Source of the DNA: DATDAW01 sp036524675
Lineage (GTDB): Bacteria; Verrucomicrobiota; Verrucomicrobiia; Chthoniobacterales; DASVRZ01
DNA: 9,228 nucleotides
Assembly: GCA_036524675.1 (NCBI GenBank)
Contig: DATDBU010000033.1
Coordinates: 1-9,228, forward strand
Reading direction: 5' to 3'
The notes below the pieces were generated by a model. The model was not told where the DNA came from and ran no database searches. It saw only the letters and a list, made by a program, of their open reading frames with translations. The number at the start of each line of letters is the position of its first letter. Position 1 is the stretch's first letter. A program made the position numbers and the translations under genes. Below, one piece after another: positions 1 to 7,520 of the stretch.

Positions 1-1
1 C

Positions 2-2176
2 TCCCGCACCACAATCACCGCTCCGGAGCTGGTCCGCGGGGAGAAGGAAAAGCTACCGCCCGAGTTGATCGAAAGCCTCCGGCCACACGTGATCAATCTG
101 AGCCAGGGCCGGTTTTCCACGACAGGTAAGTTCCAGACTCGCGAGTCCGACGTGGACGCGATCTTTGAAGAACGCCTGCCCGAGTGGGCAGCGGGGCGGG
201 AAGGAAAAAAGCTGCCCATTGTCATTTACGCACACGGCGGGCTTACATCCGAGGAAGCCGGCCTGTTGACTGCGGCAGGCCAGGTCAGTTGGTGGAAGGA
301 AAACGGCGCCTACCCGATTCATTTTGTTTGGGAAACCGGGCTCACGGAAACGCTCGCTCAGCTCCTGAACCCAAACAAGCAGCGCGGATTCGATGTTTTC
401 GCCCCTTCCGACTTCGCCATCGAAGGACTCGCCCGCGCCATCGGCGGCGTGAAGATCTGGGGTGGGATGAAACTCAGCGCGGAACGCTCGTCCGACCCGA
501 ATGGCGGCGCCCGCTACGCTGCGCGGAAGCTGAAGGAGTTTTGCGATAAGCCGGAGTTCAAAGATCGCGTCGAGGTCCATGCTGTCGGCCACAGCGCAGG
601 CTCAATTTTTCATGCGCACTTCATTCCCGCAGCCATGGAAGAGCACGCGCCGCATTTTCGGAGCCTGCATTTTCTGGCGCCCGCGATTCGGGTAGATACC
701 TTCGAGCAGCTGCTTCTCCACAAAATCGGCCCTGGAAAAGGCGTCGATCAGCTCAGCATTTTCACAATGGCCCGCTCGTTCGAGGAAGACGATAACTGCG
801 TAACTGTTTACCGGAAATCGCTGCTCTACCTCATCTATTACGCCCTGGAGCCGGAGCGGAAAACGCCCATTCTTGGCCTGGAAGAATCGATCCGCGCGAA
901 TTCCAATCTGAAGCGCCTCTTCAACCTCGACAAAAAGGGATCCGCGCCCGGAGAAATCATCTGGTCTGTAACGAAGACAAACAGCGGTCCGTCGGCGAGC
1001 ACCTCGCGCACGCATGGCGGTTTCAACAATAATGCGCCGACAATGGAAAGTGTCGCTCAAAGAATCCTGGGCCATCCGGTCAGCGCTTTTACCGGCACAG
1101 AGGAACGGGGGACCGACACGCTCGAAGATTTGCAGGCGGAATATCCAGCTCTCCAAGACTGGATCCGCCCGCAAACCGCGCCAATCGGTATTGGCGCGAC
1201 CTTCCCCGAGCCGAGTCCGCAGCTGGCGCCTTCAGCTGGCGCTCTGACAGGGAAACGGCGCGCGCTTTGCGTCGGCATCGACCGATATCCGACCGCTCCG
1301 CTCGGCGGTTGCGTGAATGATGCGCGCCTGTGGCGCGACACGCTGCGCAATCTCGGTTTCGACGAGCCGAAATTGCTCACCGACGCGGAAGCAACGCGAA
1401 GCGCCATCCTCGGGCACCTTACCGAACTGATCCGCGGAAGCCGTAAAGGCGACGTGCTCGTTTTCCAATATTCGGGCCATGGCACGCAACTACCGGATCT
1501 GAACGGCGACGAAGCCGGCGGCGACTCCCCCGGCGAGGACGAAGCGATGTGCCCAATCGATTTTGCGGAGGGCCATTTCCTCATCGACGACGATCTCTCA
1601 ACCGTTTTCGACCAAGTGCCGGCGGGCGTGAGCATGACAATCTTTGCCGACTGCTGCCACTCGGGGACGATCACACGTTTTGCCGTTGGCAAACCTTCTG
1701 CGGGCACTGGCGAGCGCGCTGAAAAGGCGCGCTTTATTGAAGCAACGCCCGAGATGGAAGCCGCCCACGCCGCTTTTCGCGAATCACTTGGCGGGACGCG
1801 CGCCGCGAAAGGCCGCGGTGCGTATGATCGGGCGCGAGAGGTGCTTTTCTGTGCTTGTCGGTCGCGGGAAGTGGCGTTGGAAAGCGCGGGGCACGGGCAT
1901 TTCACGACACGGGCAACGGCGATTCTGGCACGCGGGATTGCGGGGTTGTCCAATTCAGAATTCCAACGACGCGTTGTAAGCGCGTTTGGGTCGAATCCCT
2001 CACAAAACCCGGAGCTGCATTGCGCCGCTGAACTTCGCGAGTGTGCCCTTTTTCCCGGTCCGAGCACGTCAGACAGCGGCCCTGGCAAACGAGAAATCGA
2101 AGGCATCAACGGCGACGATTTGCGGGAGGAACTGGCAAAAATTCTTGAGACTGCAGCGCGAGCGATTCGCAGTTAG
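2..2176 (+). CDS. Alpha/beta-hydrolase and metacaspase (C14) fusion protein, 5' partial
   Basis: Probable two-enzyme protein. Residues are numbered from the in-frame TTG at base 65, but the frame is open to the left edge and has no ribosome site there, so the true start is probably outside the window. Residues 50-330 look like an alpha/beta hydrolase: an oxyanion-type HGG at 57-59, GHSAG with nucleophile Ser177, possible acid Asp211 and possible His317 in THGGF. Residues 397-660 form a caspase-like domain: a VGIDRY strand, catalytic His472 in YSGHG, and catalytic Cys531 in DCCHSG. The acidic stretch between them (GDE 481-483, EDE 491-493, PID 497-499, DDD 508-510) matches the metacaspase calcium/P1 pocket, which in the family gives cleavage after Arg or Lys. 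No signal peptide or membrane segment is visible in the part present. It lies 3 bases before the metallopeptidase gene, so the two are probably co-transcribed. The hydrolase substrate is unknown. The caspase call is firm; the triad acid and His are inferred. Confidence 0.9.
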   Translation, partial: SRTTITAPELVRGEKEKLPPELIESLRPHVINLSQGRFSTTGKFQTRESDVDAIFEERLPEWAAGREGKKLPIVIYAHGGLTSEEAGLLTAAGQVSWWKENGAYPIHFVWETGLTETLAQLLNPNKQRGFDVFAPSDFAIEGLARAIGGVKIWGGMKLSAERSSDPNGGARYAARKLKEFCDKPEFKDRVEVHAVGHSAGSIFHAHFIPAAMEEHAPHFRSLHFLAPAIRVDTFEQLLLHKIGPGKGVDQLSIFTMARSFEEDDNCVTVYRKSLLYLIYYALEPERKTPILGLEESIRANSNLKRLFNLDKKGSAPGEIIWSVTKTNSGPSASTSRTHGGFNNNAPTMESVAQRILGHPVSAFTGTEERGTDTLEDLQAEYPALQDWIRPQTAPIGIGATFPEPSPQLAPSAGALTGKRRALCVGIDRYPTAPLGGCVNDARLWRDTLRNLGFDEPKLLTDAEATRSAILGHLTELIRGSRKGDVLVFQYSGHGTQLPDLNGDEAGGDSPGEDEAMCPIDFAEGHFLIDDDLSTVFDQVPAGVSMTIFADCCHSGTITRFAVGKPSAGTGERAEKARFIEATPEMEAAHAAFRESLGGTRAAKGRGAYDRAREVLFCACRSREVALESAGHGHFTTRATAILARGIAGLSNSEFQRRVVSAFGSNPSQNPELHCAAELRECALFPGPSTSDSGPGKREIEGINGDDLREELAKILETAARAIRS

Positions 2177-2179
2177 GCT

Positions 2180-4540
2180 ATGCCGGACAATTTCCGCCCA
2201 GGACCGAACATACCGCCGCCAACCGCGGCAGTTGCGCAAACGCGCGAGCAGCATTCGAGGCACGAGAATGTGCCTCCTACAGCGCCGCTGCTCGGGGTCG
2301 AGAATCGGGATTTCACCATCGGCGCTGGCGTTACGCGGGCTGTGCATGAGTTGCCGTATGAGCGACAACCAGGCGACCCGTTGTATCGGCCGCTGCGGAT
2401 TTTCAGTCTTGATCCTTCGGTTTCCCGGCTGGAAGGGGCTGAGGCGCTGGTTCTTGTGCCGTACGAGCCGCTCCGTCCCGGACCGGTCGGCCGGATTTTC
2501 GAGGTGGACGATTTTGACGCGACGCAGAATACCCATTGGGGCCGGGTTGACCTGGACGACCACGCCCTGCTGCTGAATGACGGGCGGGTTCCCTCAATCT
2601 CCGACCCGCTTTTCCATCAGCAGATGGTCTACGCGGTCTGCTCAACCGTCCATGCTGCCTTCCGACGCGCCTTGGGCCGTCACGTCACCTGGGGGTTCAA
2701 AGCGAGAGCGGGGAGCGCCAGCGGGAGGCTCCGCATTCGGCCCCACGCTTTTCTGGAGCGCAACGCGTTTTACGACCACGAGAGCGGCGAACTCCGCTTC
2801 GGGTACTTCCGCGCGGCCGAAAAAGTCGGTAGCCGCACGTTGCCCGGCGGCGTGGTTTTCACGTGCCTCTCGCACGACATCGTAGCCCATGAAGTCACAC
2901 ACGCGCTGCTTGACGGCCTGCGCGCTCATTTTACAGAGCCGACGGGTGCTGACGTCCTCGGCTTTCATGAAGGGTTCGCCGACCTCGTCGCTATTTTTCA
3001 ACACTTCAGCTATCGCGACGTCCTCGCCGCAGCCATCCGGCGCTCACAGGGCAAACTTGCGGGGGTTAGCTTGCTCACCGGAATAGCGCATGAATTTGGC
3101 AGCGCCGCTGGCTCGACAAAGCCACTTCGGACGGCGTTCGAGGTTAGCCCTGAGAGTCCTCCCAAACAGTACCGAGACGACATGGAAGCGCACGAAATGG
3201 GCGAAATTCTGGTCCAAGCCGTGTTCGAAGCTTTGCTCTGCGTCTTCGGGCGGAAGGTCGCCCAATACATACGCCTGGCATCAGGCGGAACCGGCAGACT
3301 CATAGAAGGCGAACTGCCGGTCGATCTGCAAAACATTTTCGCCGAGCAGGCGAGCAAACTCGCCAGCCATTTTCTCGCGATTTGCATTCGAGCGATCGAC
3401 TACTGCCCGCCAGTCGATCTCGAGCTCGGGGAATACCTGCGAGCGTTAATCACGGCAGACTATGATCTTGTGCCGGACGACCGTTGGGCTTACCGCGAGG
3501 CGTTGATCGACGCCTTTCGTCTCCGCGGCATCTACCCGCCTAACGTCACCGGTCTTTCCGAGGAAAGCCTTCGCTGGCAAACTTCGGAGCTTTCGGTGAA
3601 AACCATTCCGAACTTGAGCTTTGCCGCGCTCAAGTTCAACGGCGATCCCGCAACTCCAGCCGACACCGACGCGCTACAGACACAGGCGCGTGCGCTCGGC
3701 TCCGTGCTTGGCTGTCCGCACAACCTCAGCCAGTTCGGGCTCGTCCATGCCGGCGATTCCAGCCTCGACGGTGATCAGGTCCAACTGCCGCGCGTCCAGT
3801 CTATTCGCAGCTCTCGCCGCGTCGGACCGGATGGCCAGATCGTGTTCGACCTCGTCGCGGAGGTCACGCAACGCCGCATCGTGCAGGACCCGCGTGGAGA
3901 CTTCGACTTCTTCGGCGGTGCAACAGTCATCATCGGGCCAAAAGGCGAAATCCGCTATGTCATCGCGAAAAACATTCTTAATTGCGATCGCCTGGAGCGT
4001 CAGCGCGAGTTCGTACACGGAATTGGTGGGCGCTACTGGTGTATAGATGCAAGAGGCGTGATGAAGCCGGTTGAAAACGCTTTCCGATTGTTGCACGAAC
4101 CGAAGGACGTCCCCGAGACCAAAATCTTCCGTGGCACCGCAACGTCCTTCGAGGTGAAGGTTTGCTCTCGCGAGCGATGGAATCACACCGGCATCCAATT
4201 GGAATCCGGTGCAAGCTACCATATCAAGGTCCCGTCCGGACAGCACTGGAACGATATGCACCTGCGCTACGGGCCCGAAGGCGGGACCACTGGCTGGGCA
4301 CAGGAAAAATTCGCCCACAAACTACGTTTTAAAGGCGACGCCCGCGCGAAGGCCGAATACTTCACACTCATTGGCACAATCGGTGAATCGCTGGATCATG
4401 CATTCGTTATCGGCTCTGGCCCGGTTGACTTTGTCGCGCCGATCTCCGGTGAGCTGGTCTGTTTTGCCAATGATGTTCCACAAGCTTACTGGAACAACTC
4501 TGGCCACGTCACGTTTACCATCACGATCAGTTCAGTTTAG
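2180..4540 (+). CDS. Thermolysin-like (gluzincin) zinc metallopeptidase with C-terminal LecA/PA-IL-like domain
   Basis: Predicted intracellular zinc endopeptidase of 786 residues. The zinc site is HEVTH (His237, Glu238, His241) followed by Glu264 and Asp268 in HEGFAD, the spacing and ExxxD pattern of M4 peptidases. NAF at 195-197 resembles the thermolysin substrate-edge motif. His338 in EAHEMG is the likely transition-state His. Secreted M4 enzymes carry a signal peptide and a propeptide; here the N-terminus is a Pro-rich hydrophilic tail with neither. Residues 455-650 are not recognised. Residues 650-786 resemble the Pseudomonas lectin LecA: NDVPQAYWNNSG at 764-775 matches its calcium/galactose loop, keeping the Asp and both Asn ligands. 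By my alignment the sugar-contact His50 of LecA is Gly705, while Gln53 is kept as Gln708, so sugar binding is plausible but altered. ATG at 2180 follows the metacaspase stop by 3 bases. The peptidase call is strong; the lectin-like call is fairly strong. Confidence 0.87.
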   Translation: MPDNFRPGPNIPPPTAAVAQTREQHSRHENVPPTAPLLGVENRDFTIGAGVTRAVHELPYERQPGDPLYRPLRIFSLDPSVSRLEGAEALVLVPYEPLRPGPVGRIFEVDDFDATQNTHWGRVDLDDHALLLNDGRVPSISDPLFHQQMVYAVCSTVHAAFRRALGRHVTWGFKARAGSASGRLRIRPHAFLERNAFYDHESGELRFGYFRAAEKVGSRTLPGGVVFTCLSHDIVAHEVTHALLDGLRAHFTEPTGADVLGFHEGFADLVAIFQHFSYRDVLAAAIRRSQGKLAGVSLLTGIAHEFGSAAGSTKPLRTAFEVSPESPPKQYRDDMEAHEMGEILVQAVFEALLCVFGRKVAQYIRLASGGTGRLIEGELPVDLQNIFAEQASKLASHFLAICIRAIDYCPPVDLELGEYLRALITADYDLVPDDRWAYREALIDAFRLRGIYPPNVTGLSEESLRWQTSELSVKTIPNLSFAALKFNGDPATPADTDALQTQARALGSVLGCPHNLSQFGLVHAGDSSLDGDQVQLPRVQSIRSSRRVGPDGQIVFDLVAEVTQRRIVQDPRGDFDFFGGATVIIGPKGEIRYVIAKNILNCDRLERQREFVHGIGGRYWCIDARGVMKPVENAFRLLHEPKDVPETKIFRGTATSFEVKVCSRERWNHTGIQLESGASYHIKVPSGQHWNDMHLRYGPEGGTTGWAQEKFAHKLRFKGDARAKAEYFTLIGTIGESLDHAFVIGSGPVDFVAPISGELVCFANDVPQAYWNNSGHVTFTITISSV

Positions 4541-4587
4541 CTAGCATGCACCTATTCACGGACTTTCTGCAGTCCGCCTGACTTACC

Positions 4588-4758
4588 ATGCCAACTTTGG
4601 AACAGCGTCACCTCTCCGACAAGTTCTTGATCCTCGTAGGCTTTCTTGCAGGCATTTTTGGACTCGCCAGAAATTTTGACGATAAGATTGAAACCGGCTC
4701 CCCAAGAAGTCCAGTGATCGGCGTATTTGCCGTTGGTATCGCCTACCTCCTAACCTAA
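4588..4758 (+). CDS. Possible small two-helix membrane protein (56 aa)
   Basis: A short frame begins MPTLEQRH and ends YLLT. Residues 13-27 (FLILVGFLAGIFGLA) and 43-56 (VIGVFAVGIAYLLT) are hydrophobic and separated by a charged loop (ARNFDDKIETGSPR), the pattern of a two-helix membrane hairpin. An in-frame TGA at 4579-4581 makes ATG 4588 the first usable ATG. There is no Shine-Dalgarno sequence, but its neighbours lack one too. About 30 of 56 codons end in G or C. It starts 47 bases after the metallopeptidase gene on the same strand and stops 16 bases before the convergent pncA stop. If real, it could be a membrane partner of the protease pair. It may equally be a chance frame in a 234-base convergent gap that otherwise shows no clear terminator. 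Confidence 0.35.
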   Translation: MPTLEQRHLSDKFLILVGFLAGIFGLARNFDDKIETGSPRSPVIGVFAVGIAYLLT

Positions 4759-4774
4759 CTGGTGCCTTGGGGTT

Positions 4775-5371
4775 TTATAGTATTTCCACTGCGGCAGCGC
4801 GCATTTCTTCGATGGCTCGGTCGACGTCGCCGGGTTGGAGATTGACCCCGCGGCTGGCCTTCCGAATCAATGCGGTTTTGAACCCGAGGCTGGCAGCATC
4901 CAAGGCGGTAAATTTAACGCAATAATCCGTCGCGAGCCCCAGCACGTGCACCTCCGTGACACCGCGGTCCTTTAGGTAATCGCCCAAGCCGGTGGCTTTT
5001 CTGCGTCCGTTGTCGAAAAAACCGCTGTAGCTGTCGATCCCGGGATCGGTGCCCTTGCGGAAAACAGCAGCCCAGCGATCCTGATCGAGCCCGGGGACGA
5101 AATCGGCTCCAGCTGTTCCCTGGACACAGTGGGCGGGCCAGAGGATTTGCGGGAGACCGTTGAGATCGATGACGTCGCCGGGTTGATGACCTGGATGATT
5201 CGTCACGAGGCTACCGTGATCAGCGGGATGCCAATCCTGCGTGGCGACGACGAGGTCATAGTCGGGTTGCAATTTGTTAATGAGCGGCACAAGGGTTTCC
5301 CCTTCCGGAACGGCGAGGGCACCGCCTTCGACGAAGTCGTTTTGAAGATCAACGATGATAAGGGCTCGCAT
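4775..5371 (-). CDS. pncA: Nicotinamidase
   Basis: Hydrolyses nicotinamide to nicotinate and ammonia in the cytoplasm, the entry step of the salvage route that feeds PncB. At 198 residues it has normal family length and is colinear with the isochorismatase-like fold. The catalytic triad is visible as Asp8 (IIVDLQNDF), Lys106 (FRKGTDP) and Cys151 (TDYCV). The metal site is Asp46 and His48 (TQDWHP) with His81 (PAHC). The substrate-pocket signature YSGF is at 115-118. The ATG at the upper end begins the conserved MRALIIVDLQNDF strand, so the start is secure. The bases just before it read CACCTCCCC, which is not a ribosome site. It is the last gene of the minus-strand NAD cluster, 100 bases after nadE, and the gap is filled by an inverted repeat. 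It converges on the metallopeptidase region. Confidence 0.97.
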   Translation of the reverse strand: MRALIIVDLQNDFVEGGALAVPEGETLVPLINKLQPDYDLVVATQDWHPADHGSLVTNHPGHQPGDVIDLNGLPQILWPAHCVQGTAGADFVPGLDQDRWAAVFRKGTDPGIDSYSGFFDNGRRKATGLGDYLKDRGVTEVHVLGLATDYCVKFTALDAASLGFKTALIRKASRGVNLQPGDVDRAIEEMRAAAVEIL

Positions 5372-5387
5372 GGGGAGGTGAAGTTTT

Positions 5388-5488
5388 AGGTCTTAAGTTT
5401 GTAAGTCTTAAGATGGACGTGGAGGAACGGAGGCAGTTTGGAGAGTCAGGATCGTCTTAAGACTTATAAACTTACAAACTTAAGACCT
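5388..5488. repeat. Inverted repeat (19-bp perfect arms) filling the nadE-pncA gap
   Basis: The arm at 5388-5406 (AGGTCTTAAGTTTGTAAGT) is the exact reverse complement of 5470-5488. Inside it, 5407-5413 pairs with 5455-5461, adding 7 bp and leaving an 8-base bulge (ACTTATAA) on the right arm and a 41-base loop. The octamer GTCTTAAG or its complement occurs five times in about 100 bases (5390, 5405, 5454, 5456, 5479), and GTCTTAAGAC at 5454-5463 is itself palindromic. The right arm lies inside nadE and encodes its last residues VLSL plus the stop. Transcribed from the minus strand it would form a long A/U-rich hairpin between nadE and pncA, perhaps a 3'-end or processing element. No T-tract typical of an intrinsic terminator follows it. 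Confidence 0.85.
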
Positions 5489-7466
5489 TTTGCCGGAGCT
5501 CGGCCAACTCCTGTTCAAAACCTCCGCTAAGAATCGGGAAACGGCACCAGGTTTTCGGGTCGAGATTTTCGTCGTCCAGATGGAAACTGGGCGCGTAGCG
5601 TTCCCGTTTCCATTGGTTGCGCGACCAGAGTTTGAAAAAACGTTCCACCCAGAGGCCGAGCTGAGTCACGGTGTAGCCTGGAAATTCGGCACGCATCCGC
5701 TGAAAAACTTCGATCGGCGTTTGTTTGTCGCGGATGGCGGCTTTTTCGATGGCATCGAGAACGGGGTAAGGCATGAGGTCGTCCTCGTCAGTTTGTTTGC
5801 TGGATTGCGGGCGCAGTTCGGCCGTTGGGGCCTGGACGTTGATGGCGTTGAGCGCGGGGATCTTGCCGTGCCCCACAGGGCCTTCGTGCTCGAGCCACTT
5901 AAGCCAAAGACGCAGAAACGCTTTGTCGATCCCAGCAATCGGGCTCAGTCCGCCGCTCGTGTCGCCATCCATCGTCGCGTATCCGACCGCGGCTTCGGAG
6001 CGGTTGCTGGTGGAAAGGAGCAGGGCGTTGTTGAGGTTCGTAATCATCCAGACGCCAGGCGAACGAACTCGGGCCTGGATATTTTGCAGGGCGAGATCGT
6101 CAGTTTTCCAATCCAGGGGACGACCGACCCCCTGCTCAACCATAGTCATGTAGCCGGTAACGAGGGCGCTGATATCGAATTCCAGAAAAACGGCTCCGAT
6201 TGCTTCCGCGACCTGGGCTGCAGCGTTACGAGTCGTTGCGGAACTGTGAGCGCTGGCCTGGTAAACAGTCGTGAGCAGCCGCCGGGTGAGATCTCTGGAG
6301 TCGTGAATGTCCGCTATACCCTGGATGTACCCGAGCTTCTGCGAAATTCCGTCCCAGCCAATTTCTTCAGTGGCGAACCGGACCATGAGCGCGACCAGAC
6401 AGCTCACAGCTGCGGAATCAGCGCCGCCGCTGAGGCTGACAACAAAACCCTGGCTGCGGCTTTTCCGGAGATAATCGAAAAGCGCCAAGGCAACGGCCCG
6501 GCCGAATTCCTCTTCCTTTAGACGCGGGCTCAGTTCCCACAGGGGAACGGGCTGCACGGAAACATCGACCCGCTCGATTTTGGGCCATTCGAAATTGGCC
6601 ACAACGGACTGCGGGCTGCCGTTTCCGATCTGGGGACGGTAACTGGCGGTGCGGGCCTGCCCCATGCGCGTGGCATCGATATCGATTACCGCGGACGTGA
6701 CAATGCTGTCGCGATACGAGAAACGCGGTCCGCTCGCAACCAATTTTCCGGCGCTGGCGATCAACGCGCCTCCATCATAAATGGCTCGACCTGACTCATT
6801 TCCCAGCAAGTTCGAATAGACATAGCTGGCGTTGAAAGCCCGGGAGCCTTCTAGCACGAAACGCTCACGGACACGGATTTTGTCGAAGGCAAAATGGCTC
6901 GCGCTCGGGTTGAGGATGATGTCCACGCCCTTTAACGCGAGGTGTGCGCCCGGCCGGGCTGCAACCCAGGCGTCTTCGCAAATTTCGAACCCAATACGAA
7001 CCCCGCCAATTTCGAAAAAAATGTCCCCGATGGGATACCCGGCGCCGAGGATTTCAACATGACTGCGAATATGCGCCGGCCACGGTTTGAACCATCGCGG
7101 TTCGTAATGGATGCCGTCGCCCGCTAGGAATTGTTTCGCGACGAAACCGAGAATGCGTCCGTCCGAGACAACTGCAGTCGTGTTGAAAAGTGCATTCTGG
7201 ACGAGCAACGGCAGTCCAAAAGAAACGACCATGCCGCCGGTTTCCGGAAGGAGACGTTCGAGCGAAGCAATGGCAGCGCGCTGGGTTCCGGCAGAATGAA
7301 ACGCGTCTTCGCACCCGTATCCCGTAATGCACAATTCAGGCAAACACAGGATGCTGGCTTTCTGCGCGCGAGCATCAGTGATGGCCTTGCGGATACGGCG
7401 TTCGTTGCCGGGCCAGTCCAGTGGTGTCTGGTTGAGAACGGCGGCTGCGACTCGAAGAAGGTTCAT
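5472..7466 (-). CDS. nadE: Glutamine-dependent NAD(+) synthetase
   Basis: Converts nicotinate adenine dinucleotide (NaAD) to NAD using ATP and ammonia released from glutamine, the last step of NAD synthesis. It has the two-domain form of 664 residues, close to the mycobacterial enzyme. Residues 1-300 are a CN-hydrolase glutaminase with triad Glu45 (LPELCITGYG), Lys111 (VAKQFL) and Cys163 (FEICEDAW). Residues 310-664 are the synthetase: ATP-pyrophosphatase loop SGGADS at 346-351, LQNIQAR at 460-466, and STSNRSE at 485-491 leading to GD at 501-502. All key residues are intact. ATG 7466 begins MNLLRVAAAVLNQTP, the usual glutaminase start. No Shine-Dalgarno is present, and a tandem repeat sits 6 bases upstream. 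The last four residues and the TAA are written inside the downstream inverted repeat, so the natural C-terminus has probably been replaced. It is the middle gene of pncB-nadE-pncA. Confidence 0.97.
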   Translation of the reverse strand: MNLLRVAAAVLNQTPLDWPGNERRIRKAITDARAQKASILCLPELCITGYGCEDAFHSAGTQRAAIASLERLLPETGGMVVSFGLPLLVQNALFNTTAVVSDGRILGFVAKQFLAGDGIHYEPRWFKPWPAHIRSHVEILGAGYPIGDIFFEIGGVRIGFEICEDAWVAARPGAHLALKGVDIILNPSASHFAFDKIRVRERFVLEGSRAFNASYVYSNLLGNESGRAIYDGGALIASAGKLVASGPRFSYRDSIVTSAVIDIDATRMGQARTASYRPQIGNGSPQSVVANFEWPKIERVDVSVQPVPLWELSPRLKEEEFGRAVALALFDYLRKSRSQGFVVSLSGGADSAAVSCLVALMVRFATEEIGWDGISQKLGYIQGIADIHDSRDLTRRLLTTVYQASAHSSATTRNAAAQVAEAIGAVFLEFDISALVTGYMTMVEQGVGRPLDWKTDDLALQNIQARVRSPGVWMITNLNNALLLSTSNRSEAAVGYATMDGDTSGGLSPIAGIDKAFLRLWLKWLEHEGPVGHGKIPALNAINVQAPTAELRPQSSKQTDEDDLMPYPVLDAIEKAAIRDKQTPIEVFQRMRAEFPGYTVTQLGLWVERFFKLWSRNQWKRERYAPSFHLDDENLDPKTWCRFPILSGGFEQELAELRQKVLSL

Positions 7467-7472
7467 GCTAGA

Positions 7473-7520
7473 AATGACGAATGACGAATGACGAAATGAC
7501 TAATGTCTAATGACCAATGT
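7473..7520. repeat. Degenerating tandem heptamer array (AATGACG)n upstream of nadE
   Basis: Three exact copies of AATGACG (7473-7493) are followed by altered copies AAATGAC, TAATGTC and TAATGAC and a partial CAATG, about six and a half units. Read from the minus strand the array occupies the nadE leader and ends 6 bases before the nadE ATG. The exact copies also form the left arm of the larger inverted repeat. The graded decay of the copies suggests slippage expansion followed by mutation. Confidence 0.85.

Noticed and set aside
1057..2109. Long open frame (350 codons) antisense to the metacaspase gene
   Set aside because: It mirrors the GC-rich codon pattern of the caspase frame, has low-complexity Ser/Arg/Pro-rich content and no recognisable domain.
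4546..4581. 11-residue peptide frame (MHLFTDFLQSA) right after the metallopeptidase gene
   Set aside because: It is too short and has no ribosome site; nothing beyond chance supports it.
4741..4790. Possible bidirectional terminator between the convergent genes
   Set aside because: No stable GC-rich stem followed by a T-run could be found; only the weak run GGGGTTTT is present.
5490..6521. 343-codon plus-strand frame within nadE
   Set aside because: It is the antisense shadow of a gene with all catalytic motifs intact, and it has no motif of its own.
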